Source: Mycolicibacterium litorale (GTDB lineage: Bacteria > Actinomycetota > Actinomycetes > Mycobacteriales > Mycobacteriaceae). From it: a stretch of 64,000 bases of DNA. A program made the position numbers and the translations under genes. The notes under the pieces are model-generated. The model was given only the letters and a program-made list of their open reading frames with translations. It was not told the origin of the DNA and made no database searches. How positions within the stretch are numbered: the stretch's first letter is position 1; each line of letters opens with the position of its first letter. Of this stretch, positions 15,782 through 26,143 are shown in pieces. The DNA is taken from positions 1,984,001-2,048,000 of the forward strand of contig NZ_AP023287.1 of NCBI RefSeq assembly GCF_014218295.1, in the 5' to 3' direction.

Positions 15782-17292
15782 TGGCGCTGGGCAGGGCGTT
15801 CTCCGTCGCGGTGGTCGGCCTGGACGGGGTGATCGTCGAGATCGAGGCCGACATCGCGTCCGGACTGCCCGGTGTGCATCTGGTCGGGTTGCCCGATGCG
15901 GCGTTGCAGGAGTCGCGCGACCGGGTGCGGGCGGCGATCACCAACTGCGGCGGCGACTGGCCGCAGGCGCGGCTGACGCTGGCGCTCTCGCCGGCGACGC
16001 TGCCGAAGACGGGATCGGTGTACGACGTGGCGCTGGCCGCCGCCGTGATGTGCGCGCACGGCAAGAAGGAGTGGAAGCGGCTCGAAAAATCCGTGCTACT
16101 GGGCGAATTGGCGCTCGACGGGCGGGTTCGCCCGGTCAAGGGCGTGCTGCCCGCGGTGTTGGCGGCCAAACGGGAGGGCTGGCCGTCCGTGGTGGTGCCG
16201 CATGAGAACCTCGCGGAGGCCAGCCTGGTCGACGGTGTCGACGTGTGGGGGGTGCGGACTCTCGGTCAGTTGCGGGGATGGCTGGCGGGTAAGGCGGATC
16301 TCGAACCGCGGATGTGCGCACCACCGGCGGCGCCCGACGAGAGAGCCGACCTCGCCGACGTCGTCGGGCAGGCGCATGCCCGCTTCGCCGTCGAGGTCGC
16401 CGCCGCGGGCGCACACCACCTCATGCTCACCGGCCCGCCGGGGGTGGGAAAGACGATGCTCGCGCAACGCCTTCCGGGACTTCTTCCGCCGCTGTCGGAG
16501 GCCGAATCGCTCGAGGTCACCGCGATCCACTCCGTCGCGGGGCTGTTGACGGGCGCCGCACCGCTGATCTCGCGGCCGCCGTTCGTCGCACCCCACCAGA
16601 CCTCCAGCGTCGCCGCACTCGTCGGCGGCGGCTCCGGGCTCGCGCGCCCCGGCGCGGTCAGCCGAGCGCACCGCGGCGTGCTCTTCCTCGACGAATGCGC
16701 CGAGCTTCGGGTCAGTGCTCTGGAGGCGCTGCGAACACCGTTGGAGGACGGTGAGATTCGCCTGGCCCGGCGTGACGGCGTCGCCCGCTATCCGGCGCGC
16801 TTCCAACTGGTGCTTGCCGCCAATCCGTGTCCGTGTGCGCCGACCGACCCCAGGGACTGCATCTGCCCGGGCGGGGTCAAACGCCGCTACCTCGGCAAAC
16901 TGTCAGGTCCGCTGCTCGACCGGGTCGATCTGCGGGTCGAGATGCATCCGGTCCGAGCCGGGGCGTTCACCCCGGAAACCGGGGAGCCCACCTCGGTGGT
17001 GCGCGAACGCGTCGCCGCGGCCCGCGCGGCGGCGGCGCAACGCTGGCGACCGTACGGCATCAGCACCAATGCCGAGGTCAGCGGGCCGCTGCTGCGGCGG
17101 AAGTTCCGGCTGTCGACCGACGCGATGGAGCCGCTGCAGACCGCGCTGGACCGCGGCGTGCTGAGCATCCGGGGTGTCGACCGGTCGATGCGGGTGGCAT
17201 GGACGCTGGCCGATCTGGCCGGTCGCTCCTCACCGACCAGAGACGACGTCAGCGTGGCGTTGAGCTTCCGGCAGGTGGAGGGGCTCCGATGA
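15781..17292 (+). CDS. YifB/ComM family Mg-chelatase-like AAA+ ATPase
   Basis: A 503-residue AAA+ protein. Residues 1-170 are the Lon-protease-like ChlI N-domain (ALGRAFSVAVVGLDG, LPKTGSVYDVALA). The ATPase core has Walker A TGPPGVGKTM (about 216-225) and Walker B GVLFLDECAEL, and a Cys-rich segment NPCPCAPTDPRDCICPGG before the Arg finger region. The C-terminal Mg_chelatase_C domain ends RSFR-like (VALSFRQVEGLR). ComM relatives are helicases that aid branch migration in natural transformation. Stop overlaps dprA by ATGA, so the two are translationally coupled. Confidence 0.92.
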   Translation: MALGRAFSVAVVGLDGVIVEIEADIASGLPGVHLVGLPDAALQESRDRVRAAITNCGGDWPQARLTLALSPATLPKTGSVYDVALAAAVMCAHGKKEWKRLEKSVLLGELALDGRVRPVKGVLPAVLAAKREGWPSVVVPHENLAEASLVDGVDVWGVRTLGQLRGWLAGKADLEPRMCAPPAAPDERADLADVVGQAHARFAVEVAAAGAHHLMLTGPPGVGKTMLAQRLPGLLPPLSEAESLEVTAIHSVAGLLTGAAPLISRPPFVAPHQTSSVAALVGGGSGLARPGAVSRAHRGVLFLDECAELRVSALEALRTPLEDGEIRLARRDGVARYPARFQLVLAANPCPCAPTDPRDCICPGGVKRRYLGKLSGPLLDRVDLRVEMHPVRAGAFTPETGEPTSVVRERVAAARAAAAQRWRPYGISTNAEVSGPLLRRKFRLSTDAMEPLQTALDRGVLSIRGVDRSMRVAWTLADLAGRSSPTRDDVSVALSFRQVEGLR

Positions 17293-18407
17293 GTACCGAC
17301 GTCGAACGCGCGTGGGCGTATCTGTCGCGGGTGGCCGAACCGCCGTGCCCGGAACTCGCCGCACTCGTCGCCGACGAAGGGCCGGTCGCGGCGGCTGAGA
17401 AGGTGCGTCGCGGCGACGTGGCGCAGACACTCGAGCGCAGGACCGAGGCCCGCCGTGAATCAGGTTGTGCCCAAACCGATCTGGATGTCCTGGCACGCAT
17501 GGGTGGGCGACTGGTCACCGCATTCGACGACGAGTGGCCGCTGTTGAACTTCGTCGCCTTCGGAAACCTCGACCGCCCGCAGGGGCATGCACCGCTGGTG
17601 TTGTGGGCGGTCGGTCCTGTCCGCATGGACGACGTGGCCCGCCGGGCGGCGGCGATCGTCGGTACTCGTGCGGCGACCGCCTACGGCGAACATGTGGCGG
17701 CGGATCTGGCCGCCGGTCTGGCGATGCGCGACGTCGCGGTGGTCTCGGGCGGCGCGTTCGGAATCGACGGGGCCGCGCACCGGGCCGCGCTCGCCGCCGA
17801 CGGGGTGACCGTCGCGGTGGTGGCCGGCGGCCTCGACGTGCCGTACCCGGCGGGACATGCCGGGCTGCTGCGTCGCATCGGTGAGGAGGGTCTGGTCCTC
17901 AGCGAGTACCCGCCGGGATCCCGGCCGACCAGGAGCCGTTTCCTCACGCGTAACCGCCTCGTCGCGGCGCTGTCGGGGGCGACGGTGGTCGTGGAAGCCG
18001 GCGCCCGCAGCGGCGCCTCCAACACCGCCGGATGGGCGGAGGCCCTGGGCCACCCGGTGTGTGCCGTGCCAGGACCGGTCACCTCGGCAGCGTCGGTGGG
18101 GTGTCACCGGTTGCTGCGCGACCATGCGACGCTCGTCACCCGCGCCGAGGACGTCGTCGAGCTGGTCGGCCGCATCGGCGAGCTGGCGCCGGCCGAACAG
18201 GCGCCGGCGTCGCCACTGGACGGGCTCACCGACACCGAGCGGCGGATCTACGACGCTCTGCCGAAGCGCGGTGCGCGCACCGCCGACGAGGTCGCGTTCG
18301 GCGCGGGCATCCCCGCTCACCAGGTACTCGGGCCGCTCGCGATGTTGGAGGTGGCAGGCTTGGTGGTACGGGACGGCGGCCGCTGGAGAATTGGCACAAG
18401 GCGGTAG
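17289..18407 (+). CDS. dprA: DNA-processing protein DprA
   Basis: A 372-residue DprA/Smf protein that binds incoming single-stranded DNA and loads RecA. The Rossmann-like core is clear: AAIVGTRAATAYGEHVA, VSGGAFGIDGAAHRAAL, VVAGGLDVPYPAGHAGLL, and FLTRNRLVAALSGATVVVEA. The C-terminal winged-helix domain begins near TDTERRIYDALPKRG. The gene is the third of the coupled yraN-yifB-dprA set. Confidence 0.95.
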   Translation: MSTDVERAWAYLSRVAEPPCPELAALVADEGPVAAAEKVRRGDVAQTLERRTEARRESGCAQTDLDVLARMGGRLVTAFDDEWPLLNFVAFGNLDRPQGHAPLVLWAVGPVRMDDVARRAAAIVGTRAATAYGEHVAADLAAGLAMRDVAVVSGGAFGIDGAAHRAALAADGVTVAVVAGGLDVPYPAGHAGLLRRIGEEGLVLSEYPPGSRPTRSRFLTRNRLVAALSGATVVVEAGARSGASNTAGWAEALGHPVCAVPGPVTSAASVGCHRLLRDHATLVTRAEDVVELVGRIGELAPAEQAPASPLDGLTDTERRIYDALPKRGARTADEVAFGAGIPAHQVLGPLAMLEVAGLVVRDGGRWRIGTRR

Positions 18408-18471
18408 CCCACTGGGCGGGCCGTGCCGCTCGTATCGTCGATGAGGATCCCCGAGGAGTCAGGAGGCAGTC

Positions 18472-19329
18472 GTGGCTGGACGACCGGTCCACACGTTCGA
18501 AGTGGTGCGCACTGAGCAGTTGGCACCTCACATGGTTCGGGTGGTGCTCGGCGGCAACGGGACGACCGGCTTCGACACCTTCACGCCCAGCGAGTTCGCC
18601 GACGCCTACGTCAAGCTCGTGATCGTCCCGGACGGCGTCGACGTGTCCGCGTTGGAACAGCCGCTGACCCTGGACAGCTTCAAAGCGCTGCCGCCCGAGA
18701 AGCAGCCGGTGGTGCGGACCTACACCGTGCGCAAGGTCGACCCGGAGCGCGGCGAGGTCACCATCGACTTCGTCGTGCACGGGGAGCACGGGGTCGCCGG
18801 CCCCTGGGCCGCCAACGCACAGCCGGGTCAACCGGCCTACCTCATGGGACCGAGCGGGGCGTACAGCCCGGATCCCGCGGCCGACTGGCATCTGATCGCC
18901 GGTGACGAGGCGGCGCTACCCGCCATCGGGGCCGTGATCGAGGCGCTACCGGCCGACGCGGTGGGGAAGGTGTTCGTCGAGGTCGCCGGGCCCGACGACG
19001 AGATTCCGCTGAACGCGCCGGACGGTGTGTCGGTCAGCTGGATCTACCGAGGCGGACGGGCCGACCTGGTGCCGGAGGAGGCCGCCGGTGACCACGCCCC
19101 GCTGATCGCCGCGGTCAAGGAGGCGGCGTGGCTGCCCGGGCAGGTGCAGGTCTTCATCCACGGCGAGGCCCAGGCCGTCATGCACAACCTACGGCCCTAC
19201 ATCCGCAAGGAACGGGGCGTCGAGGCCAAGTGGGCGTCGTCGATATCGGGCTACTGGCGGCGCGGCCGCACCGAGGAGACGTTCCGGCAGTGGAAGGCCG
19301 AACTGGCCAAGGCCGAGGCCGCGAGCTGA
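18472..19329 (+). CDS. Siderophore-interacting protein (FAD-dependent ferric reductase, ViuB/SIP family)
   Basis: A 285-residue SIP-family flavoprotein that releases iron from ferric siderophores by reduction. The FAD-binding motif [10 protein letters not shown] (about residue 80), the flavin/phosphate segment [10 protein letters not shown] and the NAD(P)H domain [20 protein letters not shown] are present. GTG start with AGGAGG 5 nt upstream. In M. tuberculosis the viuB homologue Rv2895c occupies the same place between dprA and xerC. I saw no iron box in the 64-bp upstream gap, so regulation is unknown. Confidence 0.92.
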   Translation: MAGRPVHTFEVVRTEQLAPHMVRVVLGGNGTTGFDTFTPSEFADAYVKLVIVPDGVDVSALEQPLTLDSFKALPPEKQPVVRTYTVRKVDPERGEVTIDFVVHGEHGVAGPWAANAQPGQPAYLMGPSGAYSPDPAADWHLIAGDEAALPAIGAVIEALPADAVGKVFVEVAGPDDEIPLNAPDGVSVSWIYRGGRADLVPEEAAGDHAPLIAAVKEAAWLPGQVQVFIHGEAQAVMHNLRPYIRKERGVEAKWASSISGYWRRGRTEETFRQWKAELAKAEAAS

Positions 19330-19378
19330 CACGCGAGCCTGCGCGGTCCTCGGCGCACGGGCTGGCACGCTGACGGAC

Positions 19379-20539
19379 ATGGCATTCGGCGACTACCAAC
19401 TCGAGATCTACCTGCAGGGGCTCTCCGGCATCATGCCGAGGCTGCCGATGACGTTCGCGGAATGGGAGGGCAAGGCCCAGTCCGCGATGCCGCCGTCGGT
19501 GTACTCCTACGTCGCGGGCGGGGCGGGTGACGAACGCACCCAGCGGGTCAACCGCACCGCCTTCGACAACTGGGGTCTGGTGCCGCGTATGTTCCGGGCC
19601 ACCCGCGACCGCGACCTGTCGGTCGACCTGTTCGGATTGTCGCTGCCCGCACCGGTTTTCATGGCGCCCATCGGAGTGATCGGCATCTGCGCGCAGGACG
19701 GGCACGGCGACCTCGCCACCGCCCGTGCCGCCGCGCGCACCGGGGTGCCGATGGTGGTGTCGACACTGACCGAGGATCCGCTCGAAGACGTCGCCGCCGA
19801 ATTCGGGGACACCCCGGGCTTCTTCCAGCTCTACACCCCCACCGACCGCGAGCTCGCAGCCAGCCTCGTGCACCGCGCCGAAGCCGCCGGCTACAAGGGG
19901 ATCATCGTCACCCTCGACACGTGGGTGCCCGGTTGGCGGCCGCGCGACCTGTCGACGTCGAACTTCCCGCAGCTGCGCGGCCGCTGCCTGGCCAACTACA
20001 CCAGCGACCCGGTGTTCCGCGCCGGCCTGGCCCAGCCACCGGAGGAGAACCCGCAGGCCGTGGTGCTCAGGTGGGTGTCGCTGTTCGGCAACCCGCTGAC
20101 GTGGGACGACCTGCCGTGGCTGCGGTCGCTGACCTCGCTGCCGCTCATCGTCAAGGGCATCTGCCACGCCGACGACGCCCGCCGGGCCAATGACGAGGGC
20201 GTCGACGGGATCTACTGCTCCAACCACGGCGGGCGCCAGGCCAACGGCGGCTTGCCGGCCATCGACTGCCTGCCCGGCGTCGTCGAGGCGGCCGACGGCC
20301 TGCCGGTGCTGTTCGACTCGGGCATCCGCAACGGTTCCGACATCGTCAAGGCGCTCGCGCTCGGCGCCACCGCCGTGGGAATCGGCCGGCCCTACGCCTA
20401 CGGCCTGGCGCTCGGCGGCATCGACGGCGTGGTCCACGTGCTGCGCGCGCTGCTCGCCGAGGCCGACCTGACCATGGCCGTCGACGGCTATCCGACGCTG
20501 GCCGATCTCACCCCGGACACGCTGCGGCGCGTCGGCTAG
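19379..20539 (+). CDS. Lactate 2-monooxygenase-like FMN enzyme
   Basis: A 386-residue member of the FMN-dependent alpha-hydroxy-acid oxidase family. [15 protein letters not shown] near the start, the FMN-binding barrel and the active-site motif [13 protein letters not shown] (catalytic His, substrate-binding Arg) are intact, as is [19 protein letters not shown]. Close similarity in layout to mycobacterial lactate 2-monooxygenase suggests conversion of L-lactate plus O2 to acetate, CO2 and water, but related 2-hydroxyacid substrates are possible. The gene sits between the SIP gene and xerC, where M. tuberculosis has none. Confidence 0.85.
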   Translation: MAFGDYQLEIYLQGLSGIMPRLPMTFAEWEGKAQSAMPPSVYSYVAGGAGDERTQRVNRTAFDNWGLVPRMFRATRDRDLSVDLFGLSLPAPVFMAPIGVIGICAQDGHGDLATARAAARTGVPMVVSTLTEDPLEDVAAEFGDTPGFFQLYTPTDRELAASLVHRAEAAGYKGIIVTLDTWVPGWRPRDLSTSNFPQLRGRCLANYTSDPVFRAGLAQPPEENPQAVVLRWVSLFGNPLTWDDLPWLRSLTSLPLIVKGICHADDARRANDEGVDGIYCSNHGGRQANGGLPAIDCLPGVVEAADGLPVLFDSGIRNGSDIVKALALGATAVGIGRPYAYGLALGGIDGVVHVLRALLAEADLTMAVDGYPTLADLTPDTLRRVG

Positions 20540-20570
20540 ACACCCGCGGCGGCTCTGCCACGGTAGGGGC

Positions 20571-21473
20571 GTGGAGTCCGTCCTCGAGGAGTTCGACCAG
20601 TACCTCGCACTGGAACGCGGCCGCTCCGACCACACCCGCCGGGCCTATCTCGGCGATCTGCGGTCACTGGTGGCGTTCGTCGACGAGCGGACGCCGGGCG
20701 CCGGCCTCACGGCGCTGACGCTGCCGCTGCTGCGGTCATGGCTGTCGGCGCAGGCGGCCGCCGGGACAGCGCGCACCACGCTGGCCCGGCGGACGTCGGC
20801 GGTGAAGACGTTCACCGCGTGGGCCGTGCGGCGCGGGCTGATGGCCTCCGACCCGGCCGTCCGGCTGCAGATGCCCAAGGCGCGCCGCACCTTGCCATCG
20901 GTGCTGCGTCAGGATCAGGCGCGCGATGCGCTCGACGCGGCGAAGTCCGGTGCCCAGCAAGGGGATCCGCTCGCGCTGCGGGACCGGCTGATCGTGGAGA
21001 TGCTGTACGCCACCGGAATCCGGGTCAGCGAACTGTGCGGGCTCGACGTCGACGACGTCGACACCTCCCGCAGGCTGGTGCGTGTCCTCGGCAAGGGCGA
21101 CAAACAGCGCACCGTCCCGTTCGGCGAGCCGGCGGACCAGGCGCTGCGCGCGTGGCTGACCGCCGGCCGGCCCGCGCTGGCCACCGCCGAGTCGGGGCCG
21201 GCTCTGCTGCTCGGCGCACGCGGCCGCCGGCTCGACCCCCGTCAGGCGCGCACCGTCGTGCATCAGACGGTCGGCGCGGTCGACGGCGCCCCCGACATCG
21301 GTCCGCACGGCCTGCGGCACAGCGCCGCCACCCACCTGCTCGAAGGCGGCGCCGACCTGCGCATCGTGCAGGAGCTCCTGGGTCACTCCACGCTCGCGAC
21401 GACCCAGCTCTACACCCACGTCACGGTCGCGCGTCTTCGGGCCGTCCACGACCAGGCCCACCCCCGCGCCTGA
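20571..21473 (+). CDS. xerC: Tyrosine recombinase XerC
   Basis: A 300-residue site-specific recombinase that, with XerD, resolves chromosome dimers at dif. The N-terminal SAM-like core-binding domain covers 1-100. All six catalytic residues are present: Arg151 (ATGIRVSEL), Lys175, His246 and Arg249 (HGLRH), His272 (LLGHST) and the nucleophile Tyr281. GTG start. Its place in the dprA to rpsB block matches M. tuberculosis xerC (Rv2894c) and argues for XerC and against XerD or a phage integrase. Confidence 0.92.
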   Translation: MESVLEEFDQYLALERGRSDHTRRAYLGDLRSLVAFVDERTPGAGLTALTLPLLRSWLSAQAAAGTARTTLARRTSAVKTFTAWAVRRGLMASDPAVRLQMPKARRTLPSVLRQDQARDALDAAKSGAQQGDPLALRDRLIVEMLYATGIRVSELCGLDVDDVDTSRRLVRVLGKGDKQRTVPFGEPADQALRAWLTAGRPALATAESGPALLLGARGRRLDPRQARTVVHQTVGAVDGAPDIGPHGLRHSAATHLLEGGADLRIVQELLGHSTLATTQLYTHVTVARLRAVHDQAHPRA

Positions 21474-21500
21474 CGGGTGATTTCGGCGTAGTTTCGTCGA

Positions 21501-22868
21501 ATGTCGCTCTACCGTCGACTCGACCGCCGCCTCGAGGAGCAGGCCGACAACGCCGGGCCGGTCCGCGGCACGCTGTCGCTGGGCCGCATCGCGATGATCT
21601 GGCTGGCGGCGAATCTCGTGGTGACCACGCTGCTGACCGGAACGCTGCTGCTGCCCGCCGTCGACTTCGCGACCGCGCTGACCATGATCGTGCTCGGCAC
21701 CCTCTGCGGCGCAGTCGTGCTCGTGCTCGTCGGCAACATCGGCACCCGCACCGGCCTGCCGACCATGGCACTGACCCGCGGCGCATTCGGCACCCGCGGC
21801 AGCCTGCTCCCGGTCGCCGCCAACGTCGTGATCCTGATGGGCTGGAGCTGGGTGCAGGCGATGCTCGCCGGAGTGACCGTCGACTACCTCGTCGAGGACC
21901 TCACCGGCTTCTCCAGCCCGATCCTGTTCTCCGTGCTGTGCCAGACGATCGTCGTGCTGATCGCGATCCTCGGCCACGAGGGCATCGCGCGGGTGGAGCC
22001 GTGGCTCGCGGTGTTGATGCTGGCGATCATCGCGTGGATCTTCGTCATCGCGTTCACCGACTTCGGTCCGGCGGCGTTCCAGTCGATCCCGGTCGACGCG
22101 TCGATCGGGTTCACCGCGGTGACCGTGCTCGACATCGTCATCGCGACCGCGATCTCGTGGACGGTGCTGTCGGCCGACTTCAACCGGTTCGCCCGCTCGA
22201 GTCGGGCGGGGATCGTCGGGTCCGGTGTCGGCTACACGCTGTCGACCGTCACCGCGATGACGTTGGGCGTGACGGCGATCGGCTACGTCATCCTCACCGA
22301 CGGCGAGGCCGTCGCGTTCGACCCGGCCGCGATCGTCGCGCCGTTCGGTGCGCCGCTGGCGATCGTCATCTTCCTGTCGGTGATGGCCACCAACACGATG
22401 GTCGTCTACGGGATGACCACGTCGGTGGTCAACGCACCCGTCGGCGCGCGTCTGCGGTTCCTGCCCACGGCGCTGGCGCTCGGGCTCGTCTCGATACTCG
22501 GGTCGACATGGCTCGGCCTGCTCGGGCAGTTCACCGACTTCCTCACGGTCATCGGTGCGTTCTTCGTCCCGGTCTTCGCGATCATGATCGTCGACTACTA
22601 CCTGGTGAAGAGGTCGGCGTACACCTCTGATCTGTTGCGCGCCCGCGGCGGCCGGTACTGGTACGCCGGCGGCGTGAACTGGATCGCGGTGGCGGCGTGG
22701 GCGATCGGTGCCGTCGCGTCCTACGTGTTGACCTACGTATGGCCCAGTCCGGTCGGCGTCACCATCCCGGCGTTCGCGCTGACGTTCGTGCTGTACCTGT
22801 CGGCGATGCTGCCCCGACGCGCGGCCCGCGAGGAGAGCGTGCATCTCGCGGAGGTCCGCGATGCGTGA
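21501..22868 (+). CDS. Cytosine/purine permease family (NCS1) transporter
   Basis: A 455-residue membrane protein with about 12 hydrophobic helices and NCS1 features: early LSLGRIAMIWLAANLVVTTL, then TRTGLPTMALTRGAFGTRGS with the conserved Arg-Gly-Phe-Gly-like segment. NCS1 proteins import nucleobases, allantoin, hydantoins or related vitamins with H+ or Na+. A TAGTTT lies 6 nt before the ATG, compatible with a leaderless transcript. The last 8 nt overlap the start of a cyclase-family gene, which may act on the imported compound. Confidence 0.88.
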   Translation: MSLYRRLDRRLEEQADNAGPVRGTLSLGRIAMIWLAANLVVTTLLTGTLLLPAVDFATALTMIVLGTLCGAVVLVLVGNIGTRTGLPTMALTRGAFGTRGSLLPVAANVVILMGWSWVQAMLAGVTVDYLVEDLTGFSSPILFSVLCQTIVVLIAILGHEGIARVEPWLAVLMLAIIAWIFVIAFTDFGPAAFQSIPVDASIGFTAVTVLDIVIATAISWTVLSADFNRFARSSRAGIVGSGVGYTLSTVTAMTLGVTAIGYVILTDGEAVAFDPAAIVAPFGAPLAIVIFLSVMATNTMVVYGMTTSVVNAPVGARLRFLPTALALGLVSILGSTWLGLLGQFTDFLTVIGAFFVPVFAIMIVDYYLVKRSAYTSDLLRARGGRYWYAGGVNWIAVAAWAIGAVASYVLTYVWPSPVGVTIPAFALTFVLYLSAMLPRRAAREESVHLAEVRDA

Positions 22869-23518
22869 CCTCAGCCATCCGATCGCGACGGGCATGCAGG
22901 TCTATCCCGGTGATCCCGCCGTCACCGTCGAACCGGCGCTGCTGCTGGCACGCGACGGCGTCGACGTGGCGGTGCTGCATCTGGGCTCGCACACCGGAAC
23001 CCACCTCGACGCGCCGTCGCACTGCATCGAAGGCGGACGGACGACGGCGCGGATCTCCCTGCGGGAACTCACCGGTGACGCGCTCATCGTCCACCTCGAG
23101 GCGCTGGCGCCGCGAGCGACCTACGGTCTGCCCGAGATCCGCGCGGCCCTCGACGGCCCACTGCCGGACCGGATGCCCCCGATCGTGGTGTTCGACACCG
23201 GGTGGGCGGCCCCTTTTCGGCAGCGCCGCCGCGCTGAACCACCCGGCGCTGTCGGTCGACGCCGCCACGGACCTGGTACGCCGTGGCATGCGCGTGCTTG
23301 CCGTCGACACGCTGAGTCCCGACCCCACCGGGGTCGACACCGACTTTCCGGTGCACCAGGTCGTGCTCGGCGCCGACGCCCTGATCGTCGAGAACCTGTG
23401 CAATCTCGACGGCCTACCCGCTCGGGTGCGGATCGGGTTCTTCCCGCTCCCGGTCGACGCCGACGGTGCGCCGGTGCGGGCGGTGGCGTTCGAGTCGCTC
23501 ACCGAAGCAAGCTCATGA
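22861..23518 (+). pseudogene. Cyclase family (kynurenine formamidase-like) hydrolase, frameshifted
   Basis: Two reading frames together make one complete metal-dependent cyclase/formamidase of about 218 residues. The first (from ATG 22861, GGAGG upstream) gives RDLSHPIATGMQVYPGDP, the metal motif GSHTGTHLDAPSH and PIVVFDTGW. The second continues with FGSAAALNHPALSVDAA and reaches a normal end, VVLGADALIVENLCNL, with stop at 23516-23518. The switch lies at CCCCTTTT (23210-23217); removing one base restores a single ORF. This may be a real inactivating mutation, a homopolymer sequencing error or programmed slippage. Metal ligands and C-terminus are otherwise intact, so decay would be recent. 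It overlaps the permease gene by 8 nt and the convergent LLM gene by 20 nt. Confidence 0.8.
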
Positions 23519-24467
23519 CCTTCGCCAGATCAGGCATCGCCGACGGTCGCCCGGCCCACTCGTCGAACACCGTCCAATAGCTCACCCCGAACCGCCGCCG
23601 GCGTTCGACCAGCATGTCGGCCATCTGCTCGTGGGTACCGAGCAGGACGAACGGGGAGTCCAGCAGGTCGGCGGGCCCCACGCCGCCGATGGCGCCGGCG
23701 AGGTCGGCCGCGGCGGTCTCGCGGTCCTCGGTGACAACCACCGCCTGGATGAGCGCCTGCAGTTCGATCTCGTCGAACCGGTCGCCTGCGGCGTCGCGGA
23801 CGACGGCGATCCGGTCGTCCAGACCGTCGGGCCCGAAGTGCGTCAGCGCCACCTCGGTGGCGTCGTGGTTGTGGGTGATCCCCGCGAATCCCGCGATGTC
23901 GGCGACGCGGCCGGCCAGCCGCAGCACCCGCTCACCGTTGCCGCCGATCAGCAGCGGCACCCGGTGCGCCGGCGGCGCCAGCAGCGCACCCGCCCCAGCG
24001 TGCACCCGGTAGTGCGCACCGTCGAGGTCGACGGCGTCCCCGTCGAGCAGCGCCCGGACGACCGCCACCGACTCCTCGAGGCGTCCGACGCGAATACCGC
24101 CGCGGGCGAACGGGATTCCCGCGGCGTCGTACTCGGACTTCATGTGGCCGGCGCCGAGCCCGAGCTCGAACCGGCCGTCGGACACCGTCGCCACCCCGGC
24201 CGATTCGCGGGCGGTCTCCACGGGATGGCGGAAGTCGTTGTTGAGCACCAGTGTTCCCACGTGCAGTCGCTCGGTGGCCATGGCGGCGGCGGTCGCCCCG
24301 GCGAACGGTGAGATCGCGGGCGTCAGATGATCGGCGAAGGTGAGTACGTCGAATCCCGCCGATTCCACGGTGCGGGCGAAGTCGCGGGCGTCCGCACCCG
24401 CGCGCGGCAGCGCGGTGGTGAGGCCGAAGCGAAACGGGCGCGAGCGGTGCGCGGCGCTGGCGATCAT
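23499..24467 (-). CDS. F420-dependent LLM-class oxidoreductase (MSMEG_2516-like)
   Basis: A 322-residue TIM-barrel enzyme of the luciferase-like monooxygenase fold. [50 protein letters not shown] and [22 protein letters not shown] match the mycobacterial F420-dependent subfamily typified by MSMEG_2516, which I recall lying a few genes from rpsB in M. smegmatis, as here. The substrate is unknown; relatives reduce or oxidise with cofactor F420. Its end overlaps the frameshifted cyclase gene tail to tail. Confidence 0.88.
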   Translation of the reverse strand: MIASAAHRSRPFRFGLTTALPRAGADARDFARTVESAGFDVLTFADHLTPAISPFAGATAAAMATERLHVGTLVLNNDFRHPVETARESAGVATVSDGRFELGLGAGHMKSEYDAAGIPFARGGIRVGRLEESVAVVRALLDGDAVDLDGAHYRVHAGAGALLAPPAHRVPLLIGGNGERVLRLAGRVADIAGFAGITHNHDATEVALTHFGPDGLDDRIAVVRDAAGDRFDEIELQALIQAVVVTEDRETAAADLAGAIGGVGPADLLDSPFVLLGTHEQMADMLVERRRRFGVSYWTVFDEWAGRPSAMPDLAKVMSLLR

Positions 24468-24488
24468 GATCCGATTGTCGCGCCGCGG

Positions 24489-24989
24489 CTACCGCAGCGG
24501 CAGCAGCCGCACCGGTGTCGACGTCAGCAGCCCGAGCGGATCGACGTAGTCGGCCCGCGACGCCGGCCCCCACATCGCGCCCCAGTGCAGGCAGCTCGGG
24601 GCCGCGCATCCCGCGTGCCCGGCGACCACCTCACCGATCGGCGTGCCGGCGCCGACCCGCTGTCCCGACCACACCGACGGCGCCACGGGTTCATAGCTGG
24701 TACGCAAACCGCCGTCATGGGCGATCGACACCAGCGGCCGACCGGCCAATACGCCCGCGAACACCACCGTGCCCGCCTGCCCGGCATACACCGGCTGCCC
24801 CGGCGCGGCGGCCAGGTCGACGCCGCGGTGCCCGCGCTGCCACTTCGCGGCGGGCGCGTCGAAGGTGCGCACCACCGCGGGCCTCGGCCGCAGCGGCCAG
24901 TCCAGTCGGCCGTCCGCGGGCGCCGGGTCGGCGCGCACCGGAGCCGCCGCCAGGACGGCGATCCCCGCCAGTACCGCCACGACCCGCAT
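24489..24989 (-). CDS. M23 family peptidase-like secreted protein
   Basis: A 166-residue exported protein with a signal peptide (cleavage near VRADP) and an M23/LysM-less endopeptidase domain. HRGVDLAA supplies the first zinc motif (H-x3-D), and AGTVVFAG and the late WG segments fit the fold. In the second motif the usual H-x-H reads CLH, so the first His is replaced by Cys. That may leave Cys as a zinc ligand or make the protein catalytically weak. The M. tuberculosis homologue Rv2891 also lies next to rpsB. It would act on, or bind, peptidoglycan cross-links. Confidence 0.85.
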   Translation of the reverse strand: MRVVAVLAGIAVLAAAPVRADPAPADGRLDWPLRPRPAVVRTFDAPAAKWQRGHRGVDLAAAPGQPVYAGQAGTVVFAGVLAGRPLVSIAHDGGLRTSYEPVAPSVWSGQRVGAGTPIGEVVAGHAGCAAPSCLHWGAMWGPASRADYVDPLGLLTSTPVRLLPLR

Positions 24990-25069
24990 CGGCCCAGTTC
25001 AGACGGTCGGCCGCAGAATGGGAAGGCATCGGGGGCTGCCCTGTGGAGCAGGCCTCCGCTGTGGACAAA

Positions 25070-25265
25070 GCACCTGTTCCGACGGTGTAAACTCCTATCT
25101 GCAGTTCGCATCGAGCGGGCTGACTTCGCGTGTCTGCACCTCGACTCGAGAGTCGTACCGGATGCCGGCGGTCCCGTCCCAGACGGGTCCGGCACTCCCG
25201 CAGCCACCAGGGCCCGGCATCACCCGACGCCGGGCGACAACCGACAGATAAGGAATGGCCGAACC
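25070..25265 (+). promoter_or_regulatory. rpsB promoter and leader region
   Basis: The only clear -10-like element is TAAACT, close to 25090 (GGTGTAAACTCC), which would give a leader of about 165 nt before rpsB. I see no close -35. Near the end, GCCCGGC (25212-25218) and GCCGGGC (25229-25235) can form a 7-bp hairpin 30 nt before the rpsB ATG, preceded by a smaller CCCGT/ACGGG hairpin. S2 operons in other bacteria are autoregulated through such leaders; here it is only a possibility. The gap between 24990 and 25265 contains no ORF I trust. Confidence 0.4.
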
Positions 25266-26132
25266 ATGGCTGTTGTGACCATGAAGCAGCTGCTCGACAG
25301 CGGCGCTCACTTCGGGCATCAGACCCGTCGCTGGAATCCCAAGATGAAGCGGTTCATCTTCACCGACCGCAACGGCATCTACATCATCGATCTGCAGCAG
25401 ACGCTGACCTACATCGACAAGGCGTACGAGTTCGTCAAGGAGACCGTCGCGCACGGCGGTTCGATCATGTTCGTCGGCACCAAGAAGCAGGCGCAGGAGT
25501 CGATCGCCGAAGAGGCGACCCGCGTCGGCATGCCCTACGTGAACCAGCGCTGGCTGGGCGGCATGCTCACGAACTTCTCCACGGTGCACAAGCGTCTGCA
25601 GCGCCTCAAGGAACTCGAGGCGATGGAGCAGACCGGTGGCTTCGAGGGTCGCACCAAGAAGGAAATCCTGATGCTGACCCGCGAGAAGAACAAGCTCGAG
25701 CGCAGCCTCGGCGGTATCCGCGACATGCAGAAGGTGCCCTCGGCCATCTGGGTCGTCGACACCAACAAGGAGCACCTCGCGGTTGCCGAAGCCCGCAAGC
25801 TGAACATCCCGATCATCGCGATCCTCGACACCAACTGCGACCCCGACGTCGTCGACTACCCGATCCCGGGCAACGACGATGCGATCCGCTCCGCCGCGCT
25901 GCTGACCAAGGTCGTGGCCGCGGCGGTCGCCGAGGGTCTGCAGGCCCGTGCGGGCGCAGGCAACGGCAACAAGGCCGAAGCCAGCCAGGACGGGCCGGCC
26001 GCCGAGCCGCTCGCCGAGTGGGAGCAGGAACTGCTCGCCGGCGCGACGGCGTCGCCGACCGCGGTCGGTGCCGCACCCGGCACGCCCGAGGCGGAAATCC
26101 AGACCGAACCCACCATCGCCCAGAACCCCTAG
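25266..26132 (+). CDS. rpsB: 30S ribosomal protein S2
   Basis: A 288-residue S2 protein. [20 protein letters not shown] at the start, [25 protein letters not shown] and [19 protein letters not shown] are all diagnostic. The tail after about residue 230 is low-complexity and Ala/Gly/Pro-rich, as in other actinobacteria. S2 binds the small subunit late in assembly and helps hold S1-type function at the mRNA exit. tsf follows after 11 nt, the conserved rpsB-tsf operon. AAGGA lies 12 nt before the ATG. Confidence 0.98.
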   Translation: MAVVTMKQLLDSGAHFGHQTRRWNPKMKRFIFTDRNGIYIIDLQQTLTYIDKAYEFVKETVAHGGSIMFVGTKKQAQESIAEEATRVGMPYVNQRWLGGMLTNFSTVHKRLQRLKELEAMEQTGGFEGRTKKEILMLTREKNKLERSLGGIRDMQKVPSAIWVVDTNKEHLAVAEARKLNIPIIAILDTNCDPDVVDYPIPGNDDAIRSAALLTKVVAAAVAEGLQARAGAGNGNKAEASQDGPAAEPLAEWEQELLAGATASPTAVGAAPGTPEAEIQTEPTIAQNP

Positions 26133-26143
26133 GGAAGGCTTAC

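Noticed and set aside
19363..19381. TGGCACGCT 7 nt before the lactate monooxygenase ATG as another copy of the promoter
   Set aside because: Spacing differs by one and no TTTACA lies upstream; probably chance similarity to an extended -10.
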